The translations under genes were made by a program, and so were the position numbers. The notes beneath the pieces are model-generated. The model was not told the DNA's origin. It saw nothing but the letters and a program-made list of their open reading frames with translations, and made no database searches. From contig CAWHTU010000018.1 of assembly GCA_963832305.1 (NCBI GenBank), forward strand, positions 124,001 to 188,000: 64,000 nt of DNA, written 5' to 3'. The DNA is from Roseiarcus sp963832305 (lineage in GTDB: Bacteria > Pseudomonadota > Alphaproteobacteria > Rhizobiales > Beijerinckiaceae). Shown one piece after another: positions 1-8,193 of the stretch (the stretch's first letter is position 1; each line of letters begins with the position of its first letter).

Positions 1-2091
1 ATCCAGCGGCAATCCGTCCTGGTCCGCCTGATCCTGGTCGGGCTTGGCGGAAGAGTTGGCGTCGTTGTCGCCTTCGTCGGGCGAATTCGAGCCGTCCTGG
101 TTCGGTTGCGCCTGCTGGCCGTCGTCGCCCTGTGGGGCCGCCCGGTTATGCGCCCGCTTGCGTGCGCGGTCGCGCTGATCGCTGCGGAAGGTATCGTCGC
201 GCAGCGCTTGCTGATCGTGGAGGAGCTTCTCGAGCTCGCCGATCTGCTTGCGCATCTCGCGCTCGCCAGGGCTTTCCTCGCCATCGCGGGCGCTGCGCAT
301 GTTCTCGAACATCTCCTGCATCTGGTCGAGCATCGCCTGGGCGTCCTCGCGCGAGCCGTTGCGGGCGGTGTCCTCCATCTGGTTGAGCAGCTTGTCGAGA
401 TCCTGCGCCTGAAGATTCTGGTCCTGGGCGTTGCTGTCGGGCTGCGAATTGCGCGCCATCTCGCTCATGAAGCGCTTGGCGGCCTCGCGCAACTGGTCCA
501 TGAGCTTGCGGATTTCCTCATCGCTCGCGCCGCGCTGGAGCGCTTCGCGCAGCGCCTGCTCCGCGGCTCTCAGATCGCGTTCGGCCTTGGACGCGTCGCC
601 GTCCTCGATCTGCTGGGCCATAGCCCACAGCATCGCGGCGACGTCGAGGAGATCCGAGTTGCTCTTGGCGTCGTGCAGCGAGACGTTGGCCTGCTTCAGG
701 CCGAGATAGATCTTGGCCGGCGTGTCGAACAATTCCGGCGCGATCGCAAGACCGGTCAGCGCCGTCTCGACGCGCTTCGGCGCATTGTCGGGATCGAGAA
801 TGAGGTCGCGTCGCTGCTCGACCAGCGCCCGGGCCAGCGGATTGTGGAAGATCCGCTGCGGCAGCGTGATCTCGATCGGCCCGCTCTGGCCGGTCTTGCC
901 CGAAATGCTGACCGCGCTCAGCCGCATCGTCACCTTCGCGCCGGCCCACGGATGCTCGGACAGGTCAATGGTCGTCTTCGCGTCGCCGACGCCATTGGCG
1001 GTCGGCGGCAGCTGCAGTGCGGCCTGAGGCGGAGGCGCGAGCGTCCGCGGCGCCGCGCCGGTCCCTTCCTGCTGACGGACGAAGTCCGCCCGCGCGCCGG
1101 CGAGCCCGAACCGATCGTCGACATGGTAGGCGAGCGTGAGCGAGCCGCTGACGTTGGCGCGCGGCTCTTCGGTCGATGCGATCGTCGGCGCGCCAGCCAG
1201 TGTGGCCGCAAGGACGGCGACAGCCGCCGGGGCGCCGCCGCGCAGGATTGTCGCCTTGCCGCCGCCATGGATGGTCCATCGCTTTTCGGTCCGGGTCTTT
1301 TCGGGCGCGCCGTCCTTTTGATCTGAGGGAGTCAACGCTCCCTCGATCCGCGTTTCGACCAGGCTTGGGTCGCCTCGCACCACCAGGATCGAATCTTCAG
1401 GAATTGTGAGCGTCTGCGGAGCCGCGGTCTTGAAGTCGATCACCACCGGCGGCCGGCCGGCGTAGGGCGGCGGGTCGATCCAGGCGTCGATGCGGCTCGT
1501 CGCGGCGGCGATCGCTGCGTCGCTGCGCCAGTCGAAGGCCGCCGCGAGCCGGCCGTAGGTTTCGGGCCCGGCTGCGATTGCCGCCGCGAAGGCGAGGAGC
1601 GCCACGCCGAAGCGGATCGCATAAGGGTCACGCTCGGCCATGCGCGGGGAGGGGGGCGCGACGCGGATCGCGTCAACCGCGCGCTCAAGGCGCGCCTGGT
1701 GCGCCGTCCACATCGCCTGGGTGCCTGGGTCGCCGTGGTCGTTGGCGAGACTGTCGGCGAGCGAGGAGGCGGGACGATGGCTTGCTCCTGCATCGCGGTC
1801 GAGCCGGGCGAGGATGTCGCGCGGCGCCGGCCGGCGCACGCGCGCGAGCGGCGCGAGCGCAATTCCGCAGGCGACCGCAAACAATACGACGCCTGCGATC
1901 CGGAGCGACCGCGGCGTGAACTGCCAGGCTCCGAGCCAGGATGCGGCGAGAAACAGAATGACGACCGCGAGCGCAAACACGAGCGGCGGCCACGCGCGCT
2001 CGACGATGAGCACGCGCCGCGCCAATGTCGCGAGCGCGCCAAGCCGCCCCCCGTTTGCGGGGCTGAGGGGTTGTCGGTCCGTGTCCTTCAC
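1..2091 (-). CDS. TIGR02302 family membrane protein (partial, runs off the window)
   Basis: About 697 codons are visible; the 3' end lies beyond position 1. The N-terminus has two hydrophobic helices (about residues 36-55 and 60-80) and a third near 150, followed by a long soluble part. The C-terminal third is a Gln/Glu/Asp/Arg-rich coiled-coil region (motifs such as LRAAEQALREALQ and MLDQMQEMFENM) ending in a low-complexity Asn/Asp/Gln tract. This layout matches the alphaproteobacterial TIGR02302 (DUF4175) family, usually found next to lysA; its function is unknown to me. GTG at 2091 is chosen because an in-frame stop lies about 20 codons upstream and no ATG intervenes. It lies 136 bp downstream of lysA on the same strand. 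Confidence 0.85.
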   Translation of the reverse strand, partial: MKDTDRQPLSPANGGRLGALATLARRVLIVERAWPPLVFALAVVILFLAASWLGAWQFTPRSLRIAGVVLFAVACGIALAPLARVRRPAPRDILARLDRDAGASHRPASSLADSLANDHGDPGTQAMWTAHQARLERAVDAIRVAPPSPRMAERDPYAIRFGVALLAFAAAIAAGPETYGRLAAAFDWRSDAAIAAATSRIDAWIDPPPYAGRPPVVIDFKTAAPQTLTIPEDSILVVRGDPSLVETRIEGALTPSDQKDGAPEKTRTEKRWTIHGGGKATILRGGAPAAVAVLAATLAGAPTIASTEEPRANVSGSLTLAYHVDDRFGLAGARADFVRQQEGTGAAPRTLAPPPQAALQLPPTANGVGDAKTTIDLSEHPWAGAKVTMRLSAVSISGKTGQSGPIEITLPQRIFHNPLARALVEQRRDLILDPDNAPKRVETALTGLAIAPELFDTPAKIYLGLKQANVSLHDAKSNSDLLDVAAMLWAMAQQIEDGDASKAERDLRAAEQALREALQRGASDEEIRKLMDQLREAAKRFMSEMARNSQPDSNAQDQNLQAQDLDKLLNQMEDTARNGSREDAQAMLDQMQEMFENMRSARDGEESPGEREMRKQIGELEKLLHDQQALRDDTFRSDQRDRARKRAHNRAAPQGDDGQQAQPNQDGSNSPDEGDNDANSSAKPDQDQADQDGLPLD

Positions 2092-2227
2092 TACGACGCC
2101 GTGATCCGCTGTTGCCGAATCGATATCTCTGTTATCGACTCGATTCTAAAGCAATTTCGGGGCCAGCGCATTTGTTCCCGCTCGCCCCCCGCGCGGCCGA
2201 CCGCCGGTCCCCGCGCTCGCGCAACCG

Positions 2228-3499
2228 TCACTTCAACCACGGCGGAAGTGTGTCGAGGGCAATCAACTCCTCGTAGCTCGGACGCGGCCGCACGACCGCA
2301 TATTGCTCGCCCTTGACCAGCACCTCAGGGATCAGGAGGCGGGAATTATAGGTCCCAGCCTGCACCGCTCCGTAAGCGCCGGCGCTCATGATCGCAATCA
2401 GGTCGCCGGCCGCGACTTCCGGCAGGTCGCGGTCGAGCGCCAGATAGTCGCCGCTTTCGCAGACCGGACCGACAACGTCGCTGCGCGTGAATTGAGTCGC
2501 TCGCGGCGCCGGCGCATTCACCGGCAGGATGTCGTGATGCGCGTCATAGAGAGTGGGCCGCACAAGATCGTTCATCGCCGCATCGACAATGACAAAGCGC
2601 CTGTTCTCGCCCTTCTTGAGATAGATCACGGATGCGACGAGAACTCCGGCGTTGCCGACGATGGCCCGGCCCGGCTCCAGGATCACCTCGCAGTCGAGCC
2701 CCGCGGTGTGGCGCGCGACGATCCTCGCGTATTCCTCCGGGAAGGGCGGCGGATCGTTGTCGGTCCGGTAAGGAATGCCCAAGCCTCCGCCGAGATCGAT
2801 ATGCTCGATTCCGTGTCCGTCGGCCCTCAGCGCGCGGACGAAATCGGCGATGAGCGCAAACGCGTCGTCGAACGGCCTGAGGTCGGTGATCTGCGAACCG
2901 ATGTGCATGTCGACGCCTCGCACGCTGAGGCCGGGCAGGGTGCGTGCGTGGGCGTAGACGTCGCGGGCGCGCGAGATCGGCACGCCGAATTTGTTCTCCG
3001 ATTTGCCGGTCGCGATCTTGGCGTGGGTGCGCGCGTCGATGTCCGGATTGACGCGGATGGCGATCGGCGCAACCGCGCCGCGGCTTGTCGCCGCCCGCGA
3101 CAGCGCCTCCAGTTCCGGCTCCGATTCGACATTGAAGCAGTAGATCTTTTCCTCGAGCCCAAGGTTCATCTCGCTCAGCGTCTTGCCCACGCCGGAAAAG
3201 ATGATGCGCCCGCCCGGAACGCCGGCCGCCCGCGCCCGCCTCAATTCTCCCTCGCTGACGACGTCCATTCCGGCGCCGAGCCTCGCCAGCGTCGTCAGCA
3301 CCGCCTGATTCGAATTGGCTTTCATCGCGTAGAAGACGCGCGCGTTCTGGCCGCCAAACGCGGTCCGGAACGCCTCGAGACGCTGCTCGATCGCCGTGCT
3401 CGAATAGCAGTAGAACGGCGTTCCGACGGCTCCGGCGATCGTCGCCAGCGCGACGCCCTCGGCGTGAAGGACGCCGTTGCGATAGGTGAACGGGAACAT
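2228..3499 (-). CDS. lysA: Diaminopimelate decarboxylase
   Basis: This PLP enzyme converts meso-diaminopimelate to L-lysine plus CO2, the last step of lysine synthesis, in the cytosol. The 423-residue length is normal. The PLP lysine sits in the FYAMKANSNQ motif (Lys60), the glycine-rich phosphate loop is the DLGGGLGIPY stretch, EPGRAIVGNAG binds the cofactor phosphate, and the dimer-interface CESGD motif is near residue 343. The ATG at 3499 lies 12 bp after the stop of the upstream lipoprotein gene, so the two are cotranscribed. The order lipoprotein–lysA–TIGR02302 is common in Rhizobiales, where argH often precedes it; argH is not present here. Confidence 0.97.
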   Translation of the reverse strand: MFPFTYRNGVLHAEGVALATIAGAVGTPFYCYSSTAIEQRLEAFRTAFGGQNARVFYAMKANSNQAVLTTLARLGAGMDVVSEGELRRARAAGVPGGRIIFSGVGKTLSEMNLGLEEKIYCFNVESEPELEALSRAATSRGAVAPIAIRVNPDIDARTHAKIATGKSENKFGVPISRARDVYAHARTLPGLSVRGVDMHIGSQITDLRPFDDAFALIADFVRALRADGHGIEHIDLGGGLGIPYRTDNDPPPFPEEYARIVARHTAGLDCEVILEPGRAIVGNAGVLVASVIYLKKGENRRFVIVDAAMNDLVRPTLYDAHHDILPVNAPAPRATQFTRSDVVGPVCESGDYLALDRDLPEVAAGDLIAIMSAGAYGAVQAGTYNSRLLIPEVLVKGEQYAVVRPRPSYEELIALDTLPPWLK

Positions 3500-3511
3500 G
3501 AGGTTCTTGGG

Positions 3512-3748
3512 CTATTTCAGCATGAAGTCGAGGAAGAACGGCTGATTCGGCGCCTTGATGGGCGGGATCGACGGTTTGGCGATCGACCCCAGACCGTTCG
3601 AATTCGCGGGCTTCGGCGGCGCATTCGGGTCGGGCGGGGGCTCGAGCGGGCCATATCTGCCGCAGGCCGCCACGGGAAGCGCGAAGAGGGCCGCGAACGC
3701 GAGCAGGCGCCCGCGCCTGGCGAAATGATACGGGAATAGCGTGGCCAC
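3512..3748 (-). CDS. lptM: LptM-like small lipoprotein
   Basis: A 78-residue lipoprotein with an N-terminal signal and the lipobox ALPVAACG; the cysteine at about residue 29 would be lipidated. The GRYGPLEPP segment right after it is the hallmark of the LptM (YifL) family, which in E. coli supports LptD assembly in the outer membrane. The rest is proline-rich. The start is GTG (3746-3748), the first start in a frame that gives a complete signal peptide. It stands 12 bp ahead of lysA, the conserved arrangement in Rhizobiales. The LptM role here is inferred from family and position. Confidence 0.8.
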   Translation of the reverse strand: MATLFPYHFARRGRLLAFAALFALPVAACGRYGPLEPPPDPNAPPKPANSNGLGSIAKPSIPPIKAPNQPFFLDFMLK

Positions 3749-3846
3749 GAACGACTCCGGATGATCGCCGCACTATACAGAAACGGCGGGCGGAGGCGAG
3801 GCGGCGCCTGCCCCTTCTGGCAGCTTGGCCGGACACAGCCGCGCGG

Positions 3847-4882
3847 TCATCCGGGCTTGCGCGCCCTGGTCAGCATGGTGATTCCCGGCAACATGACCTC
3901 GGTTGCGTTGACCTCGAAGCCCGCCTGGCGGAGAGCGGTCTCGACAAAGGCCGGCGTCAGGCAGACCGCGTCCGGATTATCGAGGACGCTGAGCATCAGA
4001 TACCAGGCGGCGAACGGCGGCTGCTCCATGCGCGTTGTCCACCATGAAGTCGTGGACGAGGACGAGCCCACCAGGGGGGAGCGCCTCGAAGGCGCGCCGG
4101 GCGAGGACGGCGATGTCCGCGCTTCCGACGGCGCTCCAGACATAGGACATGAGCACCACGTCATGTCCCCCCGGCCACTCGGTCTTCACCGCGTCGCCGG
4201 CGAGATGGGCGACGCGGTCGGCCAACCCGGCCTCTCGCGCATACCTTCTGGCGGTCTCCACTGTTTGTGGGAAATCGAGGATGGTCGCGTTGACCTCGGG
4301 GTTCGCCGCGCAGAATGCGAACGCGTACGCGCCGCTTCCGCCGCCGATGTCGAGGAGGCGCTTGCGCCCGTCGAGCCCCACGCGCTTCGCCATCATCCGC
4401 GCTGGCCCGAGCGAGCCTGCGTGCTGGGCGGAGCTGAAGGCCTCGCCGCCGATCCCGGCGGAATAGATCATGCCCTCGTAGTAGCCCATGTCGGGAAAGA
4501 TGCGCTCGCCGCGCAGCGCCGGTGTGAGATGCCGAAGCGCTTCGTAGCTGAAAGCGCCGTTCACGAGGCGCACATAGTCGCGGAAGTCGCCCGGCGCGCC
4601 CGCCACCAGAAATTTCGCCGTCGCCGGAGCGTTGGCGAACCGGTCTTCGCGCTCGACGATCAGCCCCACCGACTTCAGAGCGGTGATCAGCCCGAGCAGC
4701 CGGTTCTCGGGAACGCCGGTCGCCTTGGCGAGCCGGGTCAGCGTGTCGGCGCCGCGTTCGAGATGCGTGAACAAATCGAAATCGAGCGCCGCAAACAACG
4801 CCTTGGAGGCCATGAAACCATACGTGATGGCGGAAATATCTTGTACGTCCTCGACCGGCTTGACCACCGACCCCTCCGCCAT
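3847..4882 (-). CDS. SAM-dependent O-methyltransferase, family 2 (frameshifted)
   Basis: The N-terminal half is a dimerisation/winged-helix domain (TRLAKATGVPENRLLGLI) and the C-terminal half a Rossmann methyltransferase with the SAM motif LLDIGGGSGAYAF, as in acetylserotonin/BchU-type O-methyltransferases. The reading frame breaks near 4031, just after HDFMVDN; the other frame continues with EQPPFAAWYLMLSVLD and ends at 3847 with the expected C-terminus. Removing one base gives 344 residues, normal for the family. The methyl acceptor cannot be told. The gene starts 3 bp after the stop of an MDR oxidoreductase, so the pair forms an operon and may act on the same small molecule (inference). 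Confidence 0.8.
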
Positions 4883-4885
4883 GAA

Positions 4886-5860
4886 TCACCTCACTGACAG
4901 AACGGTGCGGCCGATCACCGATCGGTCCGCGATTGCGCCCATCGCCTCGGCCACCCGCTCGAGCGGCAGCACGCGGTCGACGTGCGGCTTGAGCTTGCCT
5001 TCGCCAGCCCATTGCATGACGACCTCCGCGGCGCGCGCCGCCTCATCCGGGCAACGCTCCGTCCAGGCCCCGCTGAACATGCCGACGATAGAATAGTTTT
5101 TCAGAAGCGGCAGATTCATCGGGATCGAGGGCACTTCGCCGCTCGTGAAGCCGACCGGCAGCAGCCTTCCGTTCCAGCGCATCAGGCGGGCCAGGGTCGC
5201 GAACAGCTTTCCGCCGACATTGTCGACGCAGACATCGACTCCCTCGCCGCCGGTCAGGGCCTTCACGCGATCGCGCACGTCCTCGCTCGAGTAGTCGATC
5301 ACGTCGGCGCCCCGGTCTCGAACGACATCCGCCTTGGCAGGGCTTCCCACCACCGCAATGACGCGTGCGTTGAGGAGGCGCGCCATCTCCACGCAAGCCA
5401 TCCCCACGCCGCCGGCCGCGCCGGTAACCAAGACTGTTTCGCCGGGCTTTACCTGCGCGCGAATGATGAGCGCGTAATAGGCGGTGAGATACATGTGCAG
5501 GAGGGTCGATCCCGAGATGAAGTCTACGCTGTCGGGCAGGAGCGCCGTCGTGCTTGCCTTCGCGGCCATTCGCTCGGCGAAGGCGCCGTGCCAGCCTTCG
5601 CAGGCTACCCGGTCGCCAGGCCGGAAGCGCTCGACGTCGTCGCCGACCGCCACAACGATCCCGGCGGCGTCCGTGCCGGGGACGTAAGGGAGCTGCGGGC
5701 GCATTTGATAGCCGCCGGAAGCCATCAGATAGTCCATGTAGCTGACGGAAGCGGCGTGGACTTCGACCAGCACTTCGTTGGGTCGTGGACTGGGTTCGGG
5801 CGCTTCGCCGAAAGTTAGCGCCTTTACTCCATCGAACGCATTGCAAAGAACGGCGCGCAA
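4886..5860 (-). CDS. NADPH:quinone oxidoreductase-like MDR family protein
   Basis: A 324-residue zinc-free medium-chain dehydrogenase/reductase of the quinone oxidoreductase (QOR) type. It has the N-terminal GroES-like fold (PGTDAAGIVVAVGDDV, RPGDRVAC) and the nucleotide-binding motif VLVTGAAGGVGMA near residue 145. The structural and catalytic zinc ligands of alcohol dehydrogenases are absent. Likely an NADPH-dependent reductase of quinones or enones; the substrate is unknown. It is the first gene of a two-gene operon with the methyltransferase downstream. Confidence 0.88.
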   Translation of the reverse strand: MRAVLCNAFDGVKALTFGEAPEPSPRPNEVLVEVHAASVSYMDYLMASGGYQMRPQLPYVPGTDAAGIVVAVGDDVERFRPGDRVACEGWHGAFAERMAAKASTTALLPDSVDFISGSTLLHMYLTAYYALIIRAQVKPGETVLVTGAAGGVGMACVEMARLLNARVIAVVGSPAKADVVRDRGADVIDYSSEDVRDRVKALTGGEGVDVCVDNVGGKLFATLARLMRWNGRLLPVGFTSGEVPSIPMNLPLLKNYSIVGMFSGAWTERCPDEAARAAEVVMQWAGEGKLKPHVDRVLPLERVAEAMGAIADRSVIGRTVLSVR

Positions 5861-5970
5861 TTTGGTTTCTCCGATCAGTTAGGTCGCAAGAACGCTTCAA
5901 AGGCGCGATCTATTCAAACAATCAGCCTGCCAGGAATAAAATCGACCGCCCCCAGACCAAGCCGCGGGCG

Positions 5971-6390
5971 CTAAGGCGGCATTCGATCGAAGACTTTGAG
6001 GTCCGGCGGAATCATCGCCCATTCCGGCCGCCCGGCGGTGAAGATGGCGATTGTCGGATGAAAGCGGGACGGATCGTCCAGCGAGCCAGCGTACAACGTG
6101 TGCCAGTCGGTCTTGCCGATTTCGCCGCCGAACACGAGGCTCATGCAGATCGGGCAGGAGTTGCGCACCGCGTCGCCGCCGCTCGCCGCCGGCGACCGGA
6201 ACTGGCGCGCCTCGCCGCTGAAGCGAACGGCGTCCGCCTTGAAGCCCATGAAAGGGACAAAGCCCGAGCCGGACGCCTTGCGGCAATCGGCGCAATAGCA
6301 ATGGCCTGAGCCGAGCGGTTCGCCGACCGCCTCATAGCGCAGCGCGCCGCACAGGCAGCCGCCGGTGCAACGCTTGACCTCGTCGTTCAT
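5971..6390 (-). CDS. GFA/CENP-V domain zinc protein
   Basis: A 139-residue protein of the glutathione-dependent formaldehyde-activating (GFA) fold. The zinc-binding cysteines are present: CTGGCLCGALRYE near the N-terminus, HCYCADCRKASGSGF around residues 30-44, and CPIC near residue 80. Many members of this family have no proven activity on formaldehyde, so only the fold is called. The ATG at 6390 is preferred over a longer frame reaching 6510 because the conserved N-terminus begins directly after it. It is likely its own transcription unit; the next gene upstream is 73 bp away on the same strand. Confidence 0.85.
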   Translation of the reverse strand: MNDEVKRCTGGCLCGALRYEAVGEPLGSGHCYCADCRKASGSGFVPFMGFKADAVRFSGEARQFRSPAASGGDAVRNSCPICMSLVFGGEIGKTDWHTLYAGSLDDPSRFHPTIAIFTAGRPEWAMIPPDLKVFDRMPP

Positions 6391-6463
6391 TTGAATTCGC
6401 CCGGGTATTCGCGAAGATCGGCGGAAACATAACGCGGACGGGCCGAATCGAACAAACGCGGCG

Positions 6464-6829
6464 TTACGCCGGAGCGAACGGATGGTCGACGAGGATCCGG
6501 CCCTCGTCATCGACGATCAGAAATTCGAGCCCGCTCGCCAGAACGGCCTCGCTTCCGGCCAGCAGCATCTCCCAGCGGAATGTCACGACGTCGTCGCGCT
6601 GGCGGGCGGTCCGGGCGGCGCGGAAACGAACGCCCTCCCCGCCGCCGTTCTGCCTTGACGATCCGAGGACAAGTTTGCCAAGCCCGCCGAATCCGCGCGG
6701 CTCGCGCGCTCCTGCCCAAGGTAGGGCGCCGGGCGCCCACAAAGCGGCGATGGCGCGCAAGCGTGATGTCGCGTCCGGTTCGTTCCACGCGGCGACATAG
6801 CGATCGGCGAGGGTCTGGGCGTCGAGCAT
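6464..6829 (-). CDS. NTF2/SnoaL-like protein
   Basis: A 121-residue protein starting with LADRYVAAWNEPDA and an LWAPGA segment, typical of SnoaL-like NTF2-fold proteins annotated as nuclear transport factor 2 family. Members bind or isomerise small hydrophobic ligands; no specific activity can be assigned. The ATG at 6829 has a GGAGAGA ribosome site just upstream. It is transcribed divergently from the XRE/MmyB-type regulator at 7003, an arrangement often seen when the regulator controls its neighbour (inference). Confidence 0.75.
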   Translation of the reverse strand: MLDAQTLADRYVAAWNEPDATSRLRAIAALWAPGALPWAGAREPRGFGGLGKLVLGSSRQNGGGEGVRFRAARTARQRDDVVTFRWEMLLAGSEAVLASGLEFLIVDDEGRILVDHPFAPA

Positions 6830-6920
6830 CGTCTCTCTCCAATCCGGTTTCGAAGGTTGCGGAAGGCCAGCAAGGCGCTCCGGCTAACCGAGAGTTTGCG
6901 CCGCGCACGGGGGAAATCCA

Positions 6921-6935
6921 TGACCCGCGGGGTCA
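6921..6935. promoter_or_regulatory. Palindromic candidate operator between NTF2-like gene and XRE regulator
   Basis: The sequence TGACCCGCGGGGTCA has perfect TGACC/GGTCA arms around a 5-base centre and lies in the 173-bp divergent intergenic region. A dimeric HTH regulator commonly binds such a site. Assignment to the neighbouring regulator is inference. Confidence 0.35.
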
Positions 6936-7002
6936 AAAAGCGACGGTGCAAGGGTTCCGTACTTGACCTCGGAAGTCATGGCTTCACGAAACTTGCGGCG
7001 TT

Positions 7003-7821
7003 ATGTTTGAGCGCATGACCGCTCATCAGCTTCCTTTCGGCGTGCTGCTTAGGCGCTGGCGCGAGCGCCGCCGGATGACGCAGGCCGATCTCGCCGATGC
7101 CGCGGATAGCTCGACCCGGCACCTGTCGTGCCTCGAGACCGGCAAGGCGCTTCCAAGCCGCGAAATGATCGCGCGTCTCGCCGAGTATCTCGAGATTCCG
7201 CTTCGGGACCAGAACGCTCTTCTTCTCGCTGCGGGCTTTGCCCCGGCTTTTCAGGAGCGGTCGCTGGCGGCGCTGGATGCGGCGAAAGCCGCAATCGAAG
7301 CGATCTTGCAGGCGCACAAGCCTTATCCCGCTTTCGCGGTCGACCGGCACTGGAACATCGTTGCGTCGAACTCGGCTCTGCCGCAGCTTTACGAGGGGTG
7401 TTCGGCGGACCTTATGCGCGCGCCGGTCAATGCCGTGCGCTTGACTTTGCATCCGGCGGGCTTGGGGCAGCGCATTGTGAACTACGCCGCCTGGCGCGCG
7501 CACCTCTTGACTGTGCTGCGCCAGCAGATCGACGCCCGCGCCGATCCGATTATTCAGGGTCTGTTCGCCGAAGTCTCGGCCTATCCGACGCCGGCCAATT
7601 CCGAATCGGCGGAAAGCTTCGGGGCCGCCGAGCGCCTGGCCACGCCGCTCCGGATCGCCACCCGATTTGGCGTCATGTCGTTCCTTGGCACGGTCACCGT
7701 CTTCGGCACGCCCAACGATGTGACGCTCTCCGAGCTGGCGCTCGAGATGCTGTTCCCGGCGGACGAGAAGACCGCGGAGATCGCGCACGCCATGGTCGAG
7801 GAGAATCGCGCGCTTCGCTGA
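7003..7821 (+). CDS. XRE-family regulator with MmyB-like ligand domain
   Basis: A 272-residue DNA-binding protein. An XRE helix-turn-helix occupies about residues 9-65 (RRWRERRRMTQADLADAADSSTRHLSCLE, given here in part: RMTQADLAD and STRHLSCLETGK). The C-terminal two thirds (from KPYPAFAVDRHWNIVASN onward) match the MmyB-like ligand-binding, PAS-related domain found in many actinobacterial and rhizobial regulators. An alternative ATG lies four codons in. Divergent from the NTF2-like gene, which it probably regulates. The ligand is unknown. Confidence 0.88.
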   Translation: MFERMTAHQLPFGVLLRRWRERRRMTQADLADAADSSTRHLSCLETGKALPSREMIARLAEYLEIPLRDQNALLLAAGFAPAFQERSLAALDAAKAAIEAILQAHKPYPAFAVDRHWNIVASNSALPQLYEGCSADLMRAPVNAVRLTLHPAGLGQRIVNYAAWRAHLLTVLRQQIDARADPIIQGLFAEVSAYPTPANSESAESFGAAERLATPLRIATRFGVMSFLGTVTVFGTPNDVTLSELALEMLFPADEKTAEIAHAMVEENRALR

Positions 7822-7963
7822 GGGAGTTCTTCACCCGATGAGTCTACTCACGAGGCACGAAAACGGAACATCTCCAAGCGATATCAGCGCGATCGCCGCG
7901 CGCGCTTACGCCCGGCTCGCCGCTCGCCTCTTGCGCCGGGGTCGGCCATGGTCCACATAGGCC

Positions 7964-8061
7964 GTGGGAGGTTGGCGAAGGACGTACCGCTCGCCAACCG
8001 GGTCAGGTCCGGAAGGAAGCAGCCCTAACGAGACAGGGCGGGTCTTTGTCCAACCTCCCAC
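7964..8061 (+). ncRNA. ffs: Signal recognition particle RNA (4.5S, small bacterial type)
   Basis: The ends pair as GTGGGAGGTTGG with CCAACCTCCCAC, and the conserved SRP domain GGTCAGGTCCGGAAGGAAGC with the GGAA tetraloop and asymmetric bulge is present in the middle. It binds Ffh and targets ribosomes making membrane proteins to the Sec translocon. Placement just before dnaX–ybaB–recR is the standard alphaproteobacterial order. The exact ends are set by the terminal helix. Confidence 0.95.
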
Positions 8062-8066
8062 TCATG

Positions 8067-8086
8067 CGCGCTTGCCGCCAAGCGCG
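8067..8086 (+). terminator. Hairpin after SRP RNA
   Basis: CGCGCTTG-CCGC-CAAGCGCG forms a perfect 8-bp stem 5 bases after the SRP RNA. There is no downstream T-run, so it may be a processing or weak termination structure. Confidence 0.35.
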
Positions 8087-8193
8087 AGCCAGGGCGTCTG
8101 ATTAAGCCGGGTTCGCTTTCGCGCGCAAGGCGACCTTCGAGCGAAACTTGAGATGTTCCGACATCAACTCTTTACCGGCGAGAGAGGCGTCCG

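Noticed and set aside
106..1326. Long plus-strand frame of 406 codons
   Set aside because: It is antisense to the TIGR02302 gene, in register with its codons, and has a Leu/Arg/Ala-rich composition without a family.
2303..3739. Plus-strand frame of 478 codons
   Set aside because: It runs antisense across lysA and lptM, both clear genes; its Arg/Asp-rich composition is typical of antisense frames in GC-rich DNA.
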